Below, piece after piece: positions 1 to 5,750 of a stretch of 5,750 nucleotides of DNA. Numbering within the stretch: the first letter of the stretch is position 1; every line of letters begins with the position of its first letter. The notes under the pieces are model-generated. The model was not told the DNA's origin and did not search any database. It saw only the letters and a list, made by a program, of their open reading frames with translations. Both the position numbers and the translations under genes were made by a program. Source of the DNA: Candidatus Micrarchaeaceae archaeon (GTDB taxonomy: Archaea; Micrarchaeota; Micrarchaeia; Micrarchaeales; CABMGC01); contig DAIDAD010000038.1 in assembly GCA_027310795.1 (NCBI GenBank), positions 1 through 5,750 on the forward strand, read 5' to 3'.

Positions 1-11
1 TATTAATAGAC

Positions 12-16
12 AAGGT
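12..16 (+). promoter_or_regulatory. Probable Shine-Dalgarno site of the AAA gene
   Basis: AAGGT lies 6 nt before the ATG at 23. AGGT is complementary to the conserved 3' end of 16S rRNA. This supports the chosen start although the reading frame is open further upstream to base 2. No promoter can be judged because only 22 bases precede the gene. Confidence 0.5.
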
Positions 17-22
17 AAAATC

Positions 23-2803
23 ATGCCTGCAGCGAAAGCCGAAAATGGCAGAGTTAGTCCTGAGAATAAGTCCAAGAACACGCTCTCATTTGAAAAGGCC
101 GTAAAACCGCGCATAAAGAGGAGCAGGTATACTTATACTCCGCTGTTCTTCTACTGGTTCAAGGACCTTTTCAGGAAGCTGGCAAGCCACAGGAACTTCG
201 GCGACGCTATAGCTATTGTATTCGCTTCCATCAGCATGTCCATAGCATTCCCTTTCTTTCCCATACCTGTGCTGGTTGCAATCCTCGTAATAACATTCAT
301 ACTCGCGATGCTGCACCCGTTGGTAGGGCTCATGGCGCTGCTTGCTGAGACTTTTCCGATGATGGTATATCAGGCTCCGCTGCTCGCATGGTTCATGGCT
401 ATCTTTGTTGCAATTTCCTTATTCCTCGGGTACAAACATTACCGTACGATAACCCTAACATACGCTCTGATCATGCTCCCCTTCTCTTTCCTCGGCATGT
501 TCCTCGAAGTGCCTGTATTCGTACTTGGGGTATTGACAGTAGGCCTCAAGCGCGGAGCCGCAATGGCGCTTATTGTAATCGCACTTGTCGCAGTGATTTC
601 GGGAATGACAGGCATACAGAATACGGCGCCAATAGCATTCAACGCAAGCCTTGCCCATTCGCAACTCACAGGAGCCTATGCAAGCTACTACGTGCCTTCA
701 AAAGCCATAACAAACATGACTGCGTTCCTGCCATCGCTCGTCTCTTCTTACGCGGTGCTGTTCAGCTTCAACGTCATATCAAACGACCTGCACGTCTTTT
801 ATGACTGGATCCCGCTACTAGCATCTGGAATGACACTCATACTGCTGCAGATGGCCGTATGGCTGATAACCATATTCATAATCGCGAATTACGTTTCGAA
901 GAGCAGATCCTATTACAAAGGCGCAGAATCGAGCATATTCTCATTTGTGATACTTGTCTCGTTTGTCGTATTCTCTTACGCCTCGGGAATACAGGTCACT
1001 TCTTTAATCATAACAAGCTTCATAGCCACTCCTATAGTGCTGCTGTCCCTTGAATACAACAACATAAACATAGTCAAGGTGCTCGATGTAGTAAAGAAGG
1101 ACTTCATAGAGAAGTTCGGCGAGGGATTTGAGGATTTGACGAGCGCAAGGGAGACGTTCGATGACGTTGCAAACTACGAAGAGACGAAGAAGGAGCTCAA
1201 GAGCGCTGTCCTTAATCCGATGGAGAAGCGGGACATAGCAGAGGCATACAGGATACAGCCCTCAAAGGGCATACTGTTCTTCGGACCGCCAGGAACAGGC
1301 AAGACCCTGATTATGCGCGCGCTTACAAACGAGATAAGGGCGAAATTCTATTACGTGAAGAGCTCAAACATTGAATCCCCGTTCCATGGCGAAGGCTCAA
1401 AGAAGATTACAGAGATATTCCAGAAGGTCAAGGACAACGCCCCTGCTGTGATATTCTTCGATGAGATAGACGCGATAGCTGGGAAGAGGGAGAACATGAG
1501 CGACACGATAAGCAATGAGCTCCTATCAACGATCCTTGTCGAGATGGATGGCTTCCAGAAATCAAAGGGCGTGGTAATTGTAGGCTCGACAAACGTGCCT
1601 CAATTAATAGACCCGAGCATAATGCGCCCCGGAAGGTTCGACAAGATAATATACATGCCCCTGCCAGATAAAAAAGGACGCGAGAAGATATTCAGGATGT
1701 ACCTCAAGAAGCTGCCTGCGTCTGATGATATAGACTATGGAAAACTTGCAAACCTCACCGAGAGGTATTCGGGTGCAGACATAAAAGCGATATGCGAGGA
1801 CACTGCAAGGGAGGTGTCTGAAGACGCAAGCACTGAGAACAAGATACTGTCAATAACGAACGACGATATCATATCGACAATAAAAGGCACGAAGCCATCA
1901 ACATCGCTCAGGCAGATAAGCGCGTACGAGAAATTCAAATACGATTATGAAAGGAGGACGCATCCAGAAGAGCTTGAGAACGAGGCGGGGGCTACAAAAG
2001 TGGAGGACGTGATAGGCCTTGACGATGCGAAGAAGGCGCTCTACGAGGCTGTGCAGGTGCCCCTGCAGAAGCCTGAATTGATTTCAAAGTATAAGGTCAA
2101 GGACATACGTGGAATTCTGCTCTTCGGGCCCCCTGGCTGCGGCAAGACGATGCTAATGAGGGCCGTGGCTGGTCAGATAAGCGACGTCAAGATGATAGTG
2201 CTTTCAGGCGCAGATCTTACAGAAGGCGGATATGAGCAGTATCTTGCAAAGGTCAAGGAGGCATTCGACAGGGCCAGGGAGAACGCACCTTCGATAATCT
2301 TCATAGATGAGATAGATGCGATAACTCCGAACAGGAAGACAGCATCAGAGTTCTCGAGCCAGGTCATAAGTCAGTTCTTGCAAGAGATGGATGGCATAAA
2401 ATCATCGAAGGGCATAGTGATTGTCGGGGCTACAAACTTACCTGAGAGGATAGATCCGGCGCTACTCAGAGGAGGCAGGTTCGAGAAGCTGATATTCATC
2501 CCGCCGCCAGACAAGAAAACCAGAGTAGTGCTGTTCAAGAAGAACCTCGAGGAAGTGCCTTCAGGCAATAATCTGGACTTCGACAAGCTGGCAGGCGTGA
2601 CAAAAGGATACACGCCTGCAGACATAGCAAACCTGTGCAACATAGCAAAGACAAACGCGATGGAAAAAGAGATAAATGAATCCAAGGAGTATTCAATAAC
2701 AATGGAAGACCTTGAAGCTGCAATGTCCAAGGTCAGGCCGTCTGCGTCTGACGACGTACTTGGCAGGTATGCGGGCTTCCTGTTCAAGCATGGTGGCAAC
2801 TGA
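23..2803 (+). CDS. Polytopic membrane protein with two C-terminal Cdc48-type AAA+ ATPase modules
   Basis: Likely a membrane-anchored ATP-driven unfoldase or segregase. Seen: a basic N-terminus (residues 1-58), then about 8-10 hydrophobic segments between residues 60 and 345, with a long polar loop near 198-228. AAA1 (about 375-640) has Walker A GPPGTGKT 421-428, Walker B ending D480-E481, sensor-1 N524 and arginine fingers R535/R538. AAA2 (about 657-922) has GPPGCGKT 702-709, D762-E763, N805 and R816/R819. Both ATPase sites therefore look intact. The Thr/Cys Walker A pair matches Cdc48 D1/D2. There is no Cdc48 N-domain and no HEXXH zinc-protease motif as in FtsH, and the C-terminus (…KHGGN) is not a hydrophobic-Tyr-X proteasome-docking end. 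The substrate is unknown; because the gene is coupled to nuoM, membrane or respiratory proteins are an inferred possibility. The ATG at 23 is preceded by AAGGT at 6-nt spacing, but the frame stays open to the left edge, so a longer N-terminus is not excluded. Architecture is secure; function is inferred. Confidence 0.93.
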   Translation: MPAAKAENGRVSPENKSKNTLSFEKAVKPRIKRSRYTYTPLFFYWFKDLFRKLASHRNFGDAIAIVFASISMSIAFPFFPIPVLVAILVITFILAMLHPLVGLMALLAETFPMMVYQAPLLAWFMAIFVAISLFLGYKHYRTITLTYALIMLPFSFLGMFLEVPVFVLGVLTVGLKRGAAMALIVIALVAVISGMTGIQNTAPIAFNASLAHSQLTGAYASYYVPSKAITNMTAFLPSLVSSYAVLFSFNVISNDLHVFYDWIPLLASGMTLILLQMAVWLITIFIIANYVSKSRSYYKGAESSIFSFVILVSFVVFSYASGIQVTSLIITSFIATPIVLLSLEYNNINIVKVLDVVKKDFIEKFGEGFEDLTSARETFDDVANYEETKKELKSAVLNPMEKRDIAEAYRIQPSKGILFFGPPGTGKTLIMRALTNEIRAKFYYVKSSNIESPFHGEGSKKITEIFQKVKDNAPAVIFFDEIDAIAGKRENMSDTISNELLSTILVEMDGFQKSKGVVIVGSTNVPQLIDPSIMRPGRFDKIIYMPLPDKKGREKIFRMYLKKLPASDDIDYGKLANLTERYSGADIKAICEDTAREVSEDASTENKILSITNDDIISTIKGTKPSTSLRQISAYEKFKYDYERRTHPEELENEAGATKVEDVIGLDDAKKALYEAVQVPLQKPELISKYKVKDIRGILLFGPPGCGKTMLMRAVAGQISDVKMIVLSGADLTEGGYEQYLAKVKEAFDRARENAPSIIFIDEIDAITPNRKTASEFSSQVISQFLQEMDGIKSSKGIVIVGATNLPERIDPALLRGGRFEKLIFIPPPDKKTRVVLFKKNLEEVPSGNNLDFDKLAGVTKGYTPADIANLCNIAKTNAMEKEINESKEYSITMEDLEAAMSKVRPSASDDVLGRYAGFLFKHGGN
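2792..2795 (+). promoter_or_regulatory. Shine-Dalgarno site of nuoM, inside the end of the AAA gene
   Basis: GGTG, a core archaeal SD sequence, ends 7 nt before the nuoM ATG at 2803 and lies within the last codons of the AAA gene. The stop and start share one base (TGATG at 2801-2805), so ribosomes ending the AAA protein can restart directly on nuoM. This arrangement fixes the nuoM start. Confidence 0.6.
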
Positions 2804-4221
2804 TGTCCCTCATACTTCCGTTAATGGTAATAATTCCAGTGCTCTTCATAGTGCCGCTGCTGGCACTGGATAAGAGGCACTCTGCAAAGCTCACAATCCT
2901 TTCATCCGTAATAATAATGCTGCTCACTGTCCTCGCAGTTTACATGTCAAAGACTTCCGGCTATGGCTCGGTGTCCTTCTCCGCATTGTACATAACACAG
3001 CTGAGCTTATCATTCGACCTCGCGCTGAATAACCTCACTACGATACTCCTGGTAATGACTGCGGTGCTTTTTGTTGCAGTGTCAATTGTAGGGTATTATT
3101 TCATAAGGGAGAAGGAGAAGCTCTATGGGACCATACTGCTCGTCTCCGAAATGTCGTCGCTCGGGATCTTCCTTTCTGGGAATTTCTTCCTTTTCTACGT
3201 CTTTTGGGAGATAACCGAGGTAATGATGTTCTTCATCATTTTCATATACGGAGGCTACAACAAGCGCTATGCGTCTATAAAGTTCATAATATACTCCATA
3301 ACGTCAAGCCTACTTCTATTAATTGCGATAATGATCCTGTACTCTTCGGTTCCGGCGCACACATTCAACATATCATATCTCATCAGCAACGGCGCATCGA
3401 TACCTTTTGCTACGCAGTTTGCGGTGATGCTACTGATGCTCGTGTCATTCATGATAAAAATGCCAGTGTTCCCGTTCCATAGCTGGCTCCCTGACGCCCA
3501 TACCGAAGCGCCAACTACGGGAAGCATGCTCCTTGCGGGCATACTCCTGAAGTTCGGCGGATACGGACTGATACTCATGTTCCTCATACTGCCCATAGCC
3601 TCGACATATGCGGTTTACATGGCGGCGATATTCGCTTTCTCAGCGATATACTCTGCAGTTGTGTCCATGAAGCAGAGCAACATGAAAAGATTGATAGCAT
3701 ATACGAGCATAACCGACATGGGAATAATAGGCGTCGGAATAGCTGCAAGCAGCACAATAGGATTTTCAGGCGCAGCGTACGCTATGATGAGCCATGCGCT
3801 CGCGATATCTATACTGTTCCTGATCGCAGGGACGATGGACGAGGTGTATGGAACGCTTGAGATAAAGAAGATAACAGGCGTCATGCAGCGGTACCCCGGC
3901 ATAGCATACCTCTTCATAGCAGGCGCATTTGCGACGGTCGGCATACCTCTCACTGCAGGGTTCATAGGCGACATACTGATATTCATAGGCTCATTCAGCG
4001 CGTTCGGCGTTCTTGGAATAATCCCTGTTGCAGGAATACTCATAATAGCCGCAGCGCTTCTCTGGCTTATAGAAAGGTCGTTCCTCAAGTCAAGCGAAGG
4101 GCCGAGGGTCTACAGGGACATAGATGAAAGAGTCGCAGCCGGTGCAGTCATCCTTCTTACAGCCCTTGTGATTTTGGGAATCTTCCCATCGATACTGCTA
4201 AACTTTGCATCAATAATCTAA
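2803..4221 (+). CDS. nuoM: NADH-quinone oxidoreductase subunit M (NuoM/ND4-like proton-pumping subunit)
   Basis: Antiporter-like membrane subunit of complex I or a related quinone- or ferredoxin-dependent complex, thought to move protons across the membrane. Its 472 residues and about 14 hydrophobic segments match a full-length NuoM. The diagnostic stretch at 226-255 (HSWLPDAHTEAPTTGS, then LLAGILLKFGGYG) is NuoM-type; NuoL, NuoN and MrpD differ here. Residues matching the E. coli NuoM charge relay are E136 in FWE (E144), K219 in MIKMP (K234) and K250 in LLKFGG (K265). H331 in MMSHAL also fits. The TM12 glutamate (E. coli E407, in VGEFMILFGSF) is aspartate D390 here (IGDILIFIGSF). The Arg usual after YGLL is L258, and the usual His in SVSHMG is D305. 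No other complex I subunit is visible; the left neighbour is the AAA gene and the right neighbour is convergent. The family call is firm. Which complex it joins (NADH, F420H2, ferredoxin or hydrogenase linked) cannot be told from here. Confidence 0.92.
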   Translation: MSLILPLMVIIPVLFIVPLLALDKRHSAKLTILSSVIIMLLTVLAVYMSKTSGYGSVSFSALYITQLSLSFDLALNNLTTILLVMTAVLFVAVSIVGYYFIREKEKLYGTILLVSEMSSLGIFLSGNFFLFYVFWEITEVMMFFIIFIYGGYNKRYASIKFIIYSITSSLLLLIAIMILYSSVPAHTFNISYLISNGASIPFATQFAVMLLMLVSFMIKMPVFPFHSWLPDAHTEAPTTGSMLLAGILLKFGGYGLILMFLILPIASTYAVYMAAIFAFSAIYSAVVSMKQSNMKRLIAYTSITDMGIIGVGIAASSTIGFSGAAYAMMSHALAISILFLIAGTMDEVYGTLEIKKITGVMQRYPGIAYLFIAGAFATVGIPLTAGFIGDILIFIGSFSAFGVLGIIPVAGILIIAAALLWLIERSFLKSSEGPRVYRDIDERVAAGAVILLTALVILGIFPSILLNFASII

Positions 4222-4224
4222 TCA
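4219..4224. other. Zero-base convergent gene junction
   Basis: The nuoM stop TAA (4219-4221) is immediately followed by TCA (4222-4224), the complement of the kinase's TGA. There is no room for an intergenic terminator, so each transcript must end within, or read into, the opposing coding sequence. Confidence 0.9.
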
Positions 4225-5184
4225 TACTCCTGCAAACGCGAGCAGGTAATAAAGGGCGACCAGCGCAACCGCTACTGAGAAATTGTCGTCAAGCTTCAGC
4301 GCAAGGCTCTCCACGGCTGCGCCTACAAGCGCAAACAGCAGGGAAAAAGGGCCGACAAGAGGGTACCCAAGTACCGCAACAATTGCAAAATAAGAGACGG
4401 ATCCGTAAAGCGATTTTTTCCTGTTCCATGGCAGCCTGAAGCTCTTCCAGTACGTACCCACAAATGTCGCAACAGGGTCTGCGAAATAAATCGCTGCAAG
4501 GGCCAGTAGGAAGAAGCTTTTGTCAAGGAAAACATAACTCAGCAATGTTCCTATCCCAAGCCATATCGCTCCATAACCTACATATCCCTTATGCTTCTCT
4601 ATCTTGTAAAGTGACATGCTGAGCCTGTTGCTCCTCCACAATTCCGCATAGAAAACGACGAGTATGCCTATTATGAATATGTAGTCGGCTGCATATCCTG
4701 CAAAGTTATAGCTCAATCCAAAGAACAGCAGGAAAAGGATAATTCCTCCGAAGAGATGCACGAAATCCCTGCGCAGCTCTATTCCGGCATTCGAAACCTT
4801 CCTCTGCGAGCCAATCTCTGAAAGCAGTTCGCTTGATACGCCAAGAGCCATTGCGAGCGAGAGCGCAACAGGACCATTCTGGTAGAAGACAAGAAGGTAT
4901 ACCAATCCGAGGACTGCTGCGGGCATATGCACGCCCCTCAATTCCTTTGAGAGTATGAGGTTGAAGAGCACAATGCCAAAGAGCACGCTTACAACTGCTG
5001 CAAGTCCGAATCCATAGACAAACGATACCAGCGCCCCGATAATCAAGGCGGCGCCTAACAGATATAAACGCGAAAGCCTTGCCTTCATGGCTTTCATGGC
5101 GAAGAGGAGCAGTGTAAGCACGTATATTACAAAGCCCAAAAGCCCGAGGAAGGAATCAATGGCCACCAGATTATCATAACGCAT
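4222..5184 (-). CDS. CTP-dependent polyprenol/phytol/diacylglycerol kinase family membrane protein (Dgk1/VTE5/SEC59-like)
   Basis: Predicted integral membrane kinase that phosphorylates an isoprenoid alcohol or a diradylglycerol, by family precedent using CTP. Seen: 320 residues with about 11-12 hydrophobic segments. The family core starts near residue 136 with ELRRDFVHLFGG (the R..(V/I)H motif). It continues through GAIWLGIG (205-212) and ADPVATFVG (235-243, D236), then LPWNRKKSLYGS (251-262), close to the LPYN..KS.AGS of VTE5/Dgk1, and ends with VESLALKLDDN (291-301). Residues 1-130 add four or five extra membrane segments to the usual core of about 200 residues. In archaea the substrate could be geranylgeraniol, dolichol-type polyprenol or unsaturated archaeol; the sequence does not decide. 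The ATG at 5184 overlaps the upstream DUF2070 gene by 11 nt and is preceded by only a weak GGGT, so translation probably depends on the upstream gene. M30 and M33 are less likely starts because they would remove the first membrane segment. Confidence 0.82.
   Translation of the reverse strand: MRYDNLVAIDSFLGLLGFVIYVLTLLLFAMKAMKARLSRLYLLGAALIIGALVSFVYGFGLAAVVSVLFGIVLFNLILSKELRGVHMPAAVLGLVYLLVFYQNGPVALSLAMALGVSSELLSEIGSQRKVSNAGIELRRDFVHLFGGIILFLLFFGLSYNFAGYAADYIFIIGILVVFYAELWRSNRLSMSLYKIEKHKGYVGYGAIWLGIGTLLSYVFLDKSFFLLALAAIYFADPVATFVGTYWKSFRLPWNRKKSLYGSVSYFAIVAVLGYPLVGPFSLLFALVGAAVESLALKLDDNFSVAVALVALYYLLAFAGV
5174..5184 (-). other. 11-nt overlap between the DUF2070 gene and the kinase gene
   Basis: The kinase ATG (5182-5184) lies inside the last codons of the DUF2070 gene, whose TGA is at 5174-5176. 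An overlap of this size on the same strand suggests co-transcription and coupled translation. A second ATG that overlaps the TGA as ATGA is out of the kinase frame and stops after 16 codons. Confidence 0.8.
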
Positions 5185-5750
5185 AGATTACCCATGCTGC
5201 TATTATGAATCCTGCTACAATTATAAAAGGGAGCACATGCTTTGCGGTCCTTCCCACATCTACCGCCATCTTCAGTATGTTTTCAAAAGAGTGCTCGCCC
5301 CAGGTGTAGAAGCCATCCATGCTTATCCTTCCGTAAGCTGCATCTACATATTCGGAATTCGCTATTGCATCGGAGACAAGCTTGTGCAAATGCGGGTAGA
5401 TTTCGCTCTCCTTAGTATGCCTGCCAAGGGAATTGCTCGCGGAGAGCGTTATGGTGTTTACTGAATGCGTGTCAGTGGTGCATACGTCTGTATCAATGCC
5501 GAAAGTACTTTTCACATATGATATGACATTCTTCCTGAACCCCGGCAGCATGTTGTTCGCATCGAAATAAATTATGCACAGCCTTCTCTTCCCAAAGCTA
5601 AAAACCCCTGCGCTTGTGTAACCGGTGCCAAGGTCCTTTCGATTCAGCACAAGTTTCAGCCTGGCGCACGAAGAGCCGAATGCCATGCGCGCCCTCGGTC
5701 CACGCCTATAAGACGCTGCTTTTATCGCATTATAATATGAAAGTTCGTAC
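5174..5750 (-). CDS. DUF2070-type archaeal membrane protein, C-terminal part (5' end beyond the window)
   Basis: The last 191 residues of a larger protein; DUF2070 proteins are usually about 550-600 residues with an N-terminal polytopic membrane half, which would lie past the right edge. The frame stays open through base 5749, and the 21 codons before the first internal Met (…YNAIKAASYRRGPRAR) continue the family pattern, so that Met at 5686 is not the start. Numbering from that Met, the soluble part holds FDANNMLPGFR (41-51), CTTDTHSVN (69-77) and WGEHSF (129-134), a set of conserved polar residues that I associate with DUF2070. The protein ends in one hydrophobic segment (about 150-170). 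The biochemical function of the family is not known to me; the polar cluster hints at a metal or phosphate site, which is inference. It precedes the polyprenol kinase-like gene with an 11-nt overlap, suggesting a shared role in membrane or lipid metabolism. Confidence 0.75.
   Translation of the reverse strand, partial: YELSYYNAIKAASYRRGPRARMAFGSSCARLKLVLNRKDLGTGYTSAGVFSFGKRRLCIIYFDANNMLPGFRKNVISYVKSTFGIDTDVCTTDTHSVNTITLSASNSLGRHTKESEIYPHLHKLVSDAIANSEYVDAAYGRISMDGFYTWGEHSFENILKMAVDVGRTAKHVLPFIIVAGFIIAAWVIYAL

Noticed and set aside
388..804. 138-residue plus-strand frame inside the membrane domain of the AAA gene
   Set aside because: Out of frame with a clearly coding membrane domain, rich in Arg/His/Cys/Pro as frame-shifted products are, and without an SD or family motif.
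1542..2441. Similar DNA stretches near 1542 and 2385 (gagatggatggc … attgt … acaaac)
   Set aside because: These are the Walker B to sensor-1 regions of the two AAA modules; the similarity follows from ancient domain duplication and codon bias, not a recent repeat.
2371..2799. 142-residue open frame on the minus strand opposite AAA2
   Set aside because: The plus strand here encodes conserved AAA motifs; the antisense translation is low-complexity and Ser-rich with no family resemblance.
3615..4088. 157-residue open frame on the minus strand inside nuoM
   Set aside because: It lies wholly antisense to strongly conserved NuoM residues, has no recognisable motif, and is the kind of frame expected opposite a hydrophobic coding sequence.
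4229..4246. Inverted repeat CCTGC/GCAGG with an 8-nt loop just after the nuoM stop
   Set aside because: A 5-bp stem with no T-tract after it, inside the kinase coding region; expected by chance.
4414..4419. T6 run on the plus strand, a possible terminator for the AAA-nuoM transcript
   Set aside because: It is the complement of the Lys-Lys codons of the kinase's conserved KKS motif and lies about 190 bases past the nuoM stop. A T-run could act in archaea, but nothing else supports it.
4402..4470. KSLYGS in the kinase lacks the Glu of the KxxEG motif of SEC59
   Set aside because: VTE5 and Dgk1 members also lack that Glu (KS.AGS), so it points to subfamily and is not evidence of inactivation.
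5221..5229. TATA-box-like TTATAAAAG on the plus strand, followed by an ATG at 5237 opening a 75-codon frame
   Set aside because: The TATA-like site is only about 8 bases from the ATG, too close for an archaeal promoter, and it is explained by the minus-strand codons of the DUF2070 membrane segment.
5174..5686. Treating the Met at 5686 as the start of a complete 170-residue protein
   Set aside because: The frame is open through the right edge, the preceding 21 codons fit the family pattern, and DUF2070 proteins are about three times longer.

Overview
The window reads as dense archaeal chromosome. The signs are a DUF2070-type membrane protein (a family I know only from archaea), tandem Cdc48-like AAA modules, heavy use of ATA for isoleucine and AGG for arginine, SD motifs of the AGGT/GGTG kind, and almost no intergenic DNA. 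A small-genome lineage such as Micrarchaeota (DPANN) would fit the compact layout and roughly balanced base composition. That placement is inference by eye; only 'archaeon' is well supported. No RNA gene, CRISPR array, insertion sequence or phage gene was seen, and codon use looks uniform across all four genes.

Left half, plus strand. The window opens 22 bases before a 926-residue protein with a polytopic membrane domain of about 350 residues followed by two complete AAA+ ATPase modules. It is built like a membrane-embedded Cdc48 without the usual N-domain and without a protease domain. Its TGA overlaps by one base the ATG of a full-length NuoM-type antiporter subunit (472 residues) of respiratory complex I or a related complex. 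The two genes look translationally coupled.

Right half, minus strand. Entering from the right edge is the C-terminal 191 residues of a DUF2070 protein. It overlaps by 11 bases a 320-residue membrane protein of the CTP-dependent polyprenol/phytol/diacylglycerol kinase family (Dgk1/VTE5/SEC59-like). These two form a second apparent operon, plausibly concerned with isoprenoid lipid or lipid-carrier metabolism.

The two operons converge with no base between them: the TAA of nuoM is followed directly by the reverse complement of the kinase's TGA. All four products are integral membrane proteins. The most unusual item is the membrane-fused double AAA ATPase coupled to a complex I subunit. It could be an archaeal answer to FtsH/m-AAA-type membrane-protein quality control, which is a hypothesis and not something the sequence proves.
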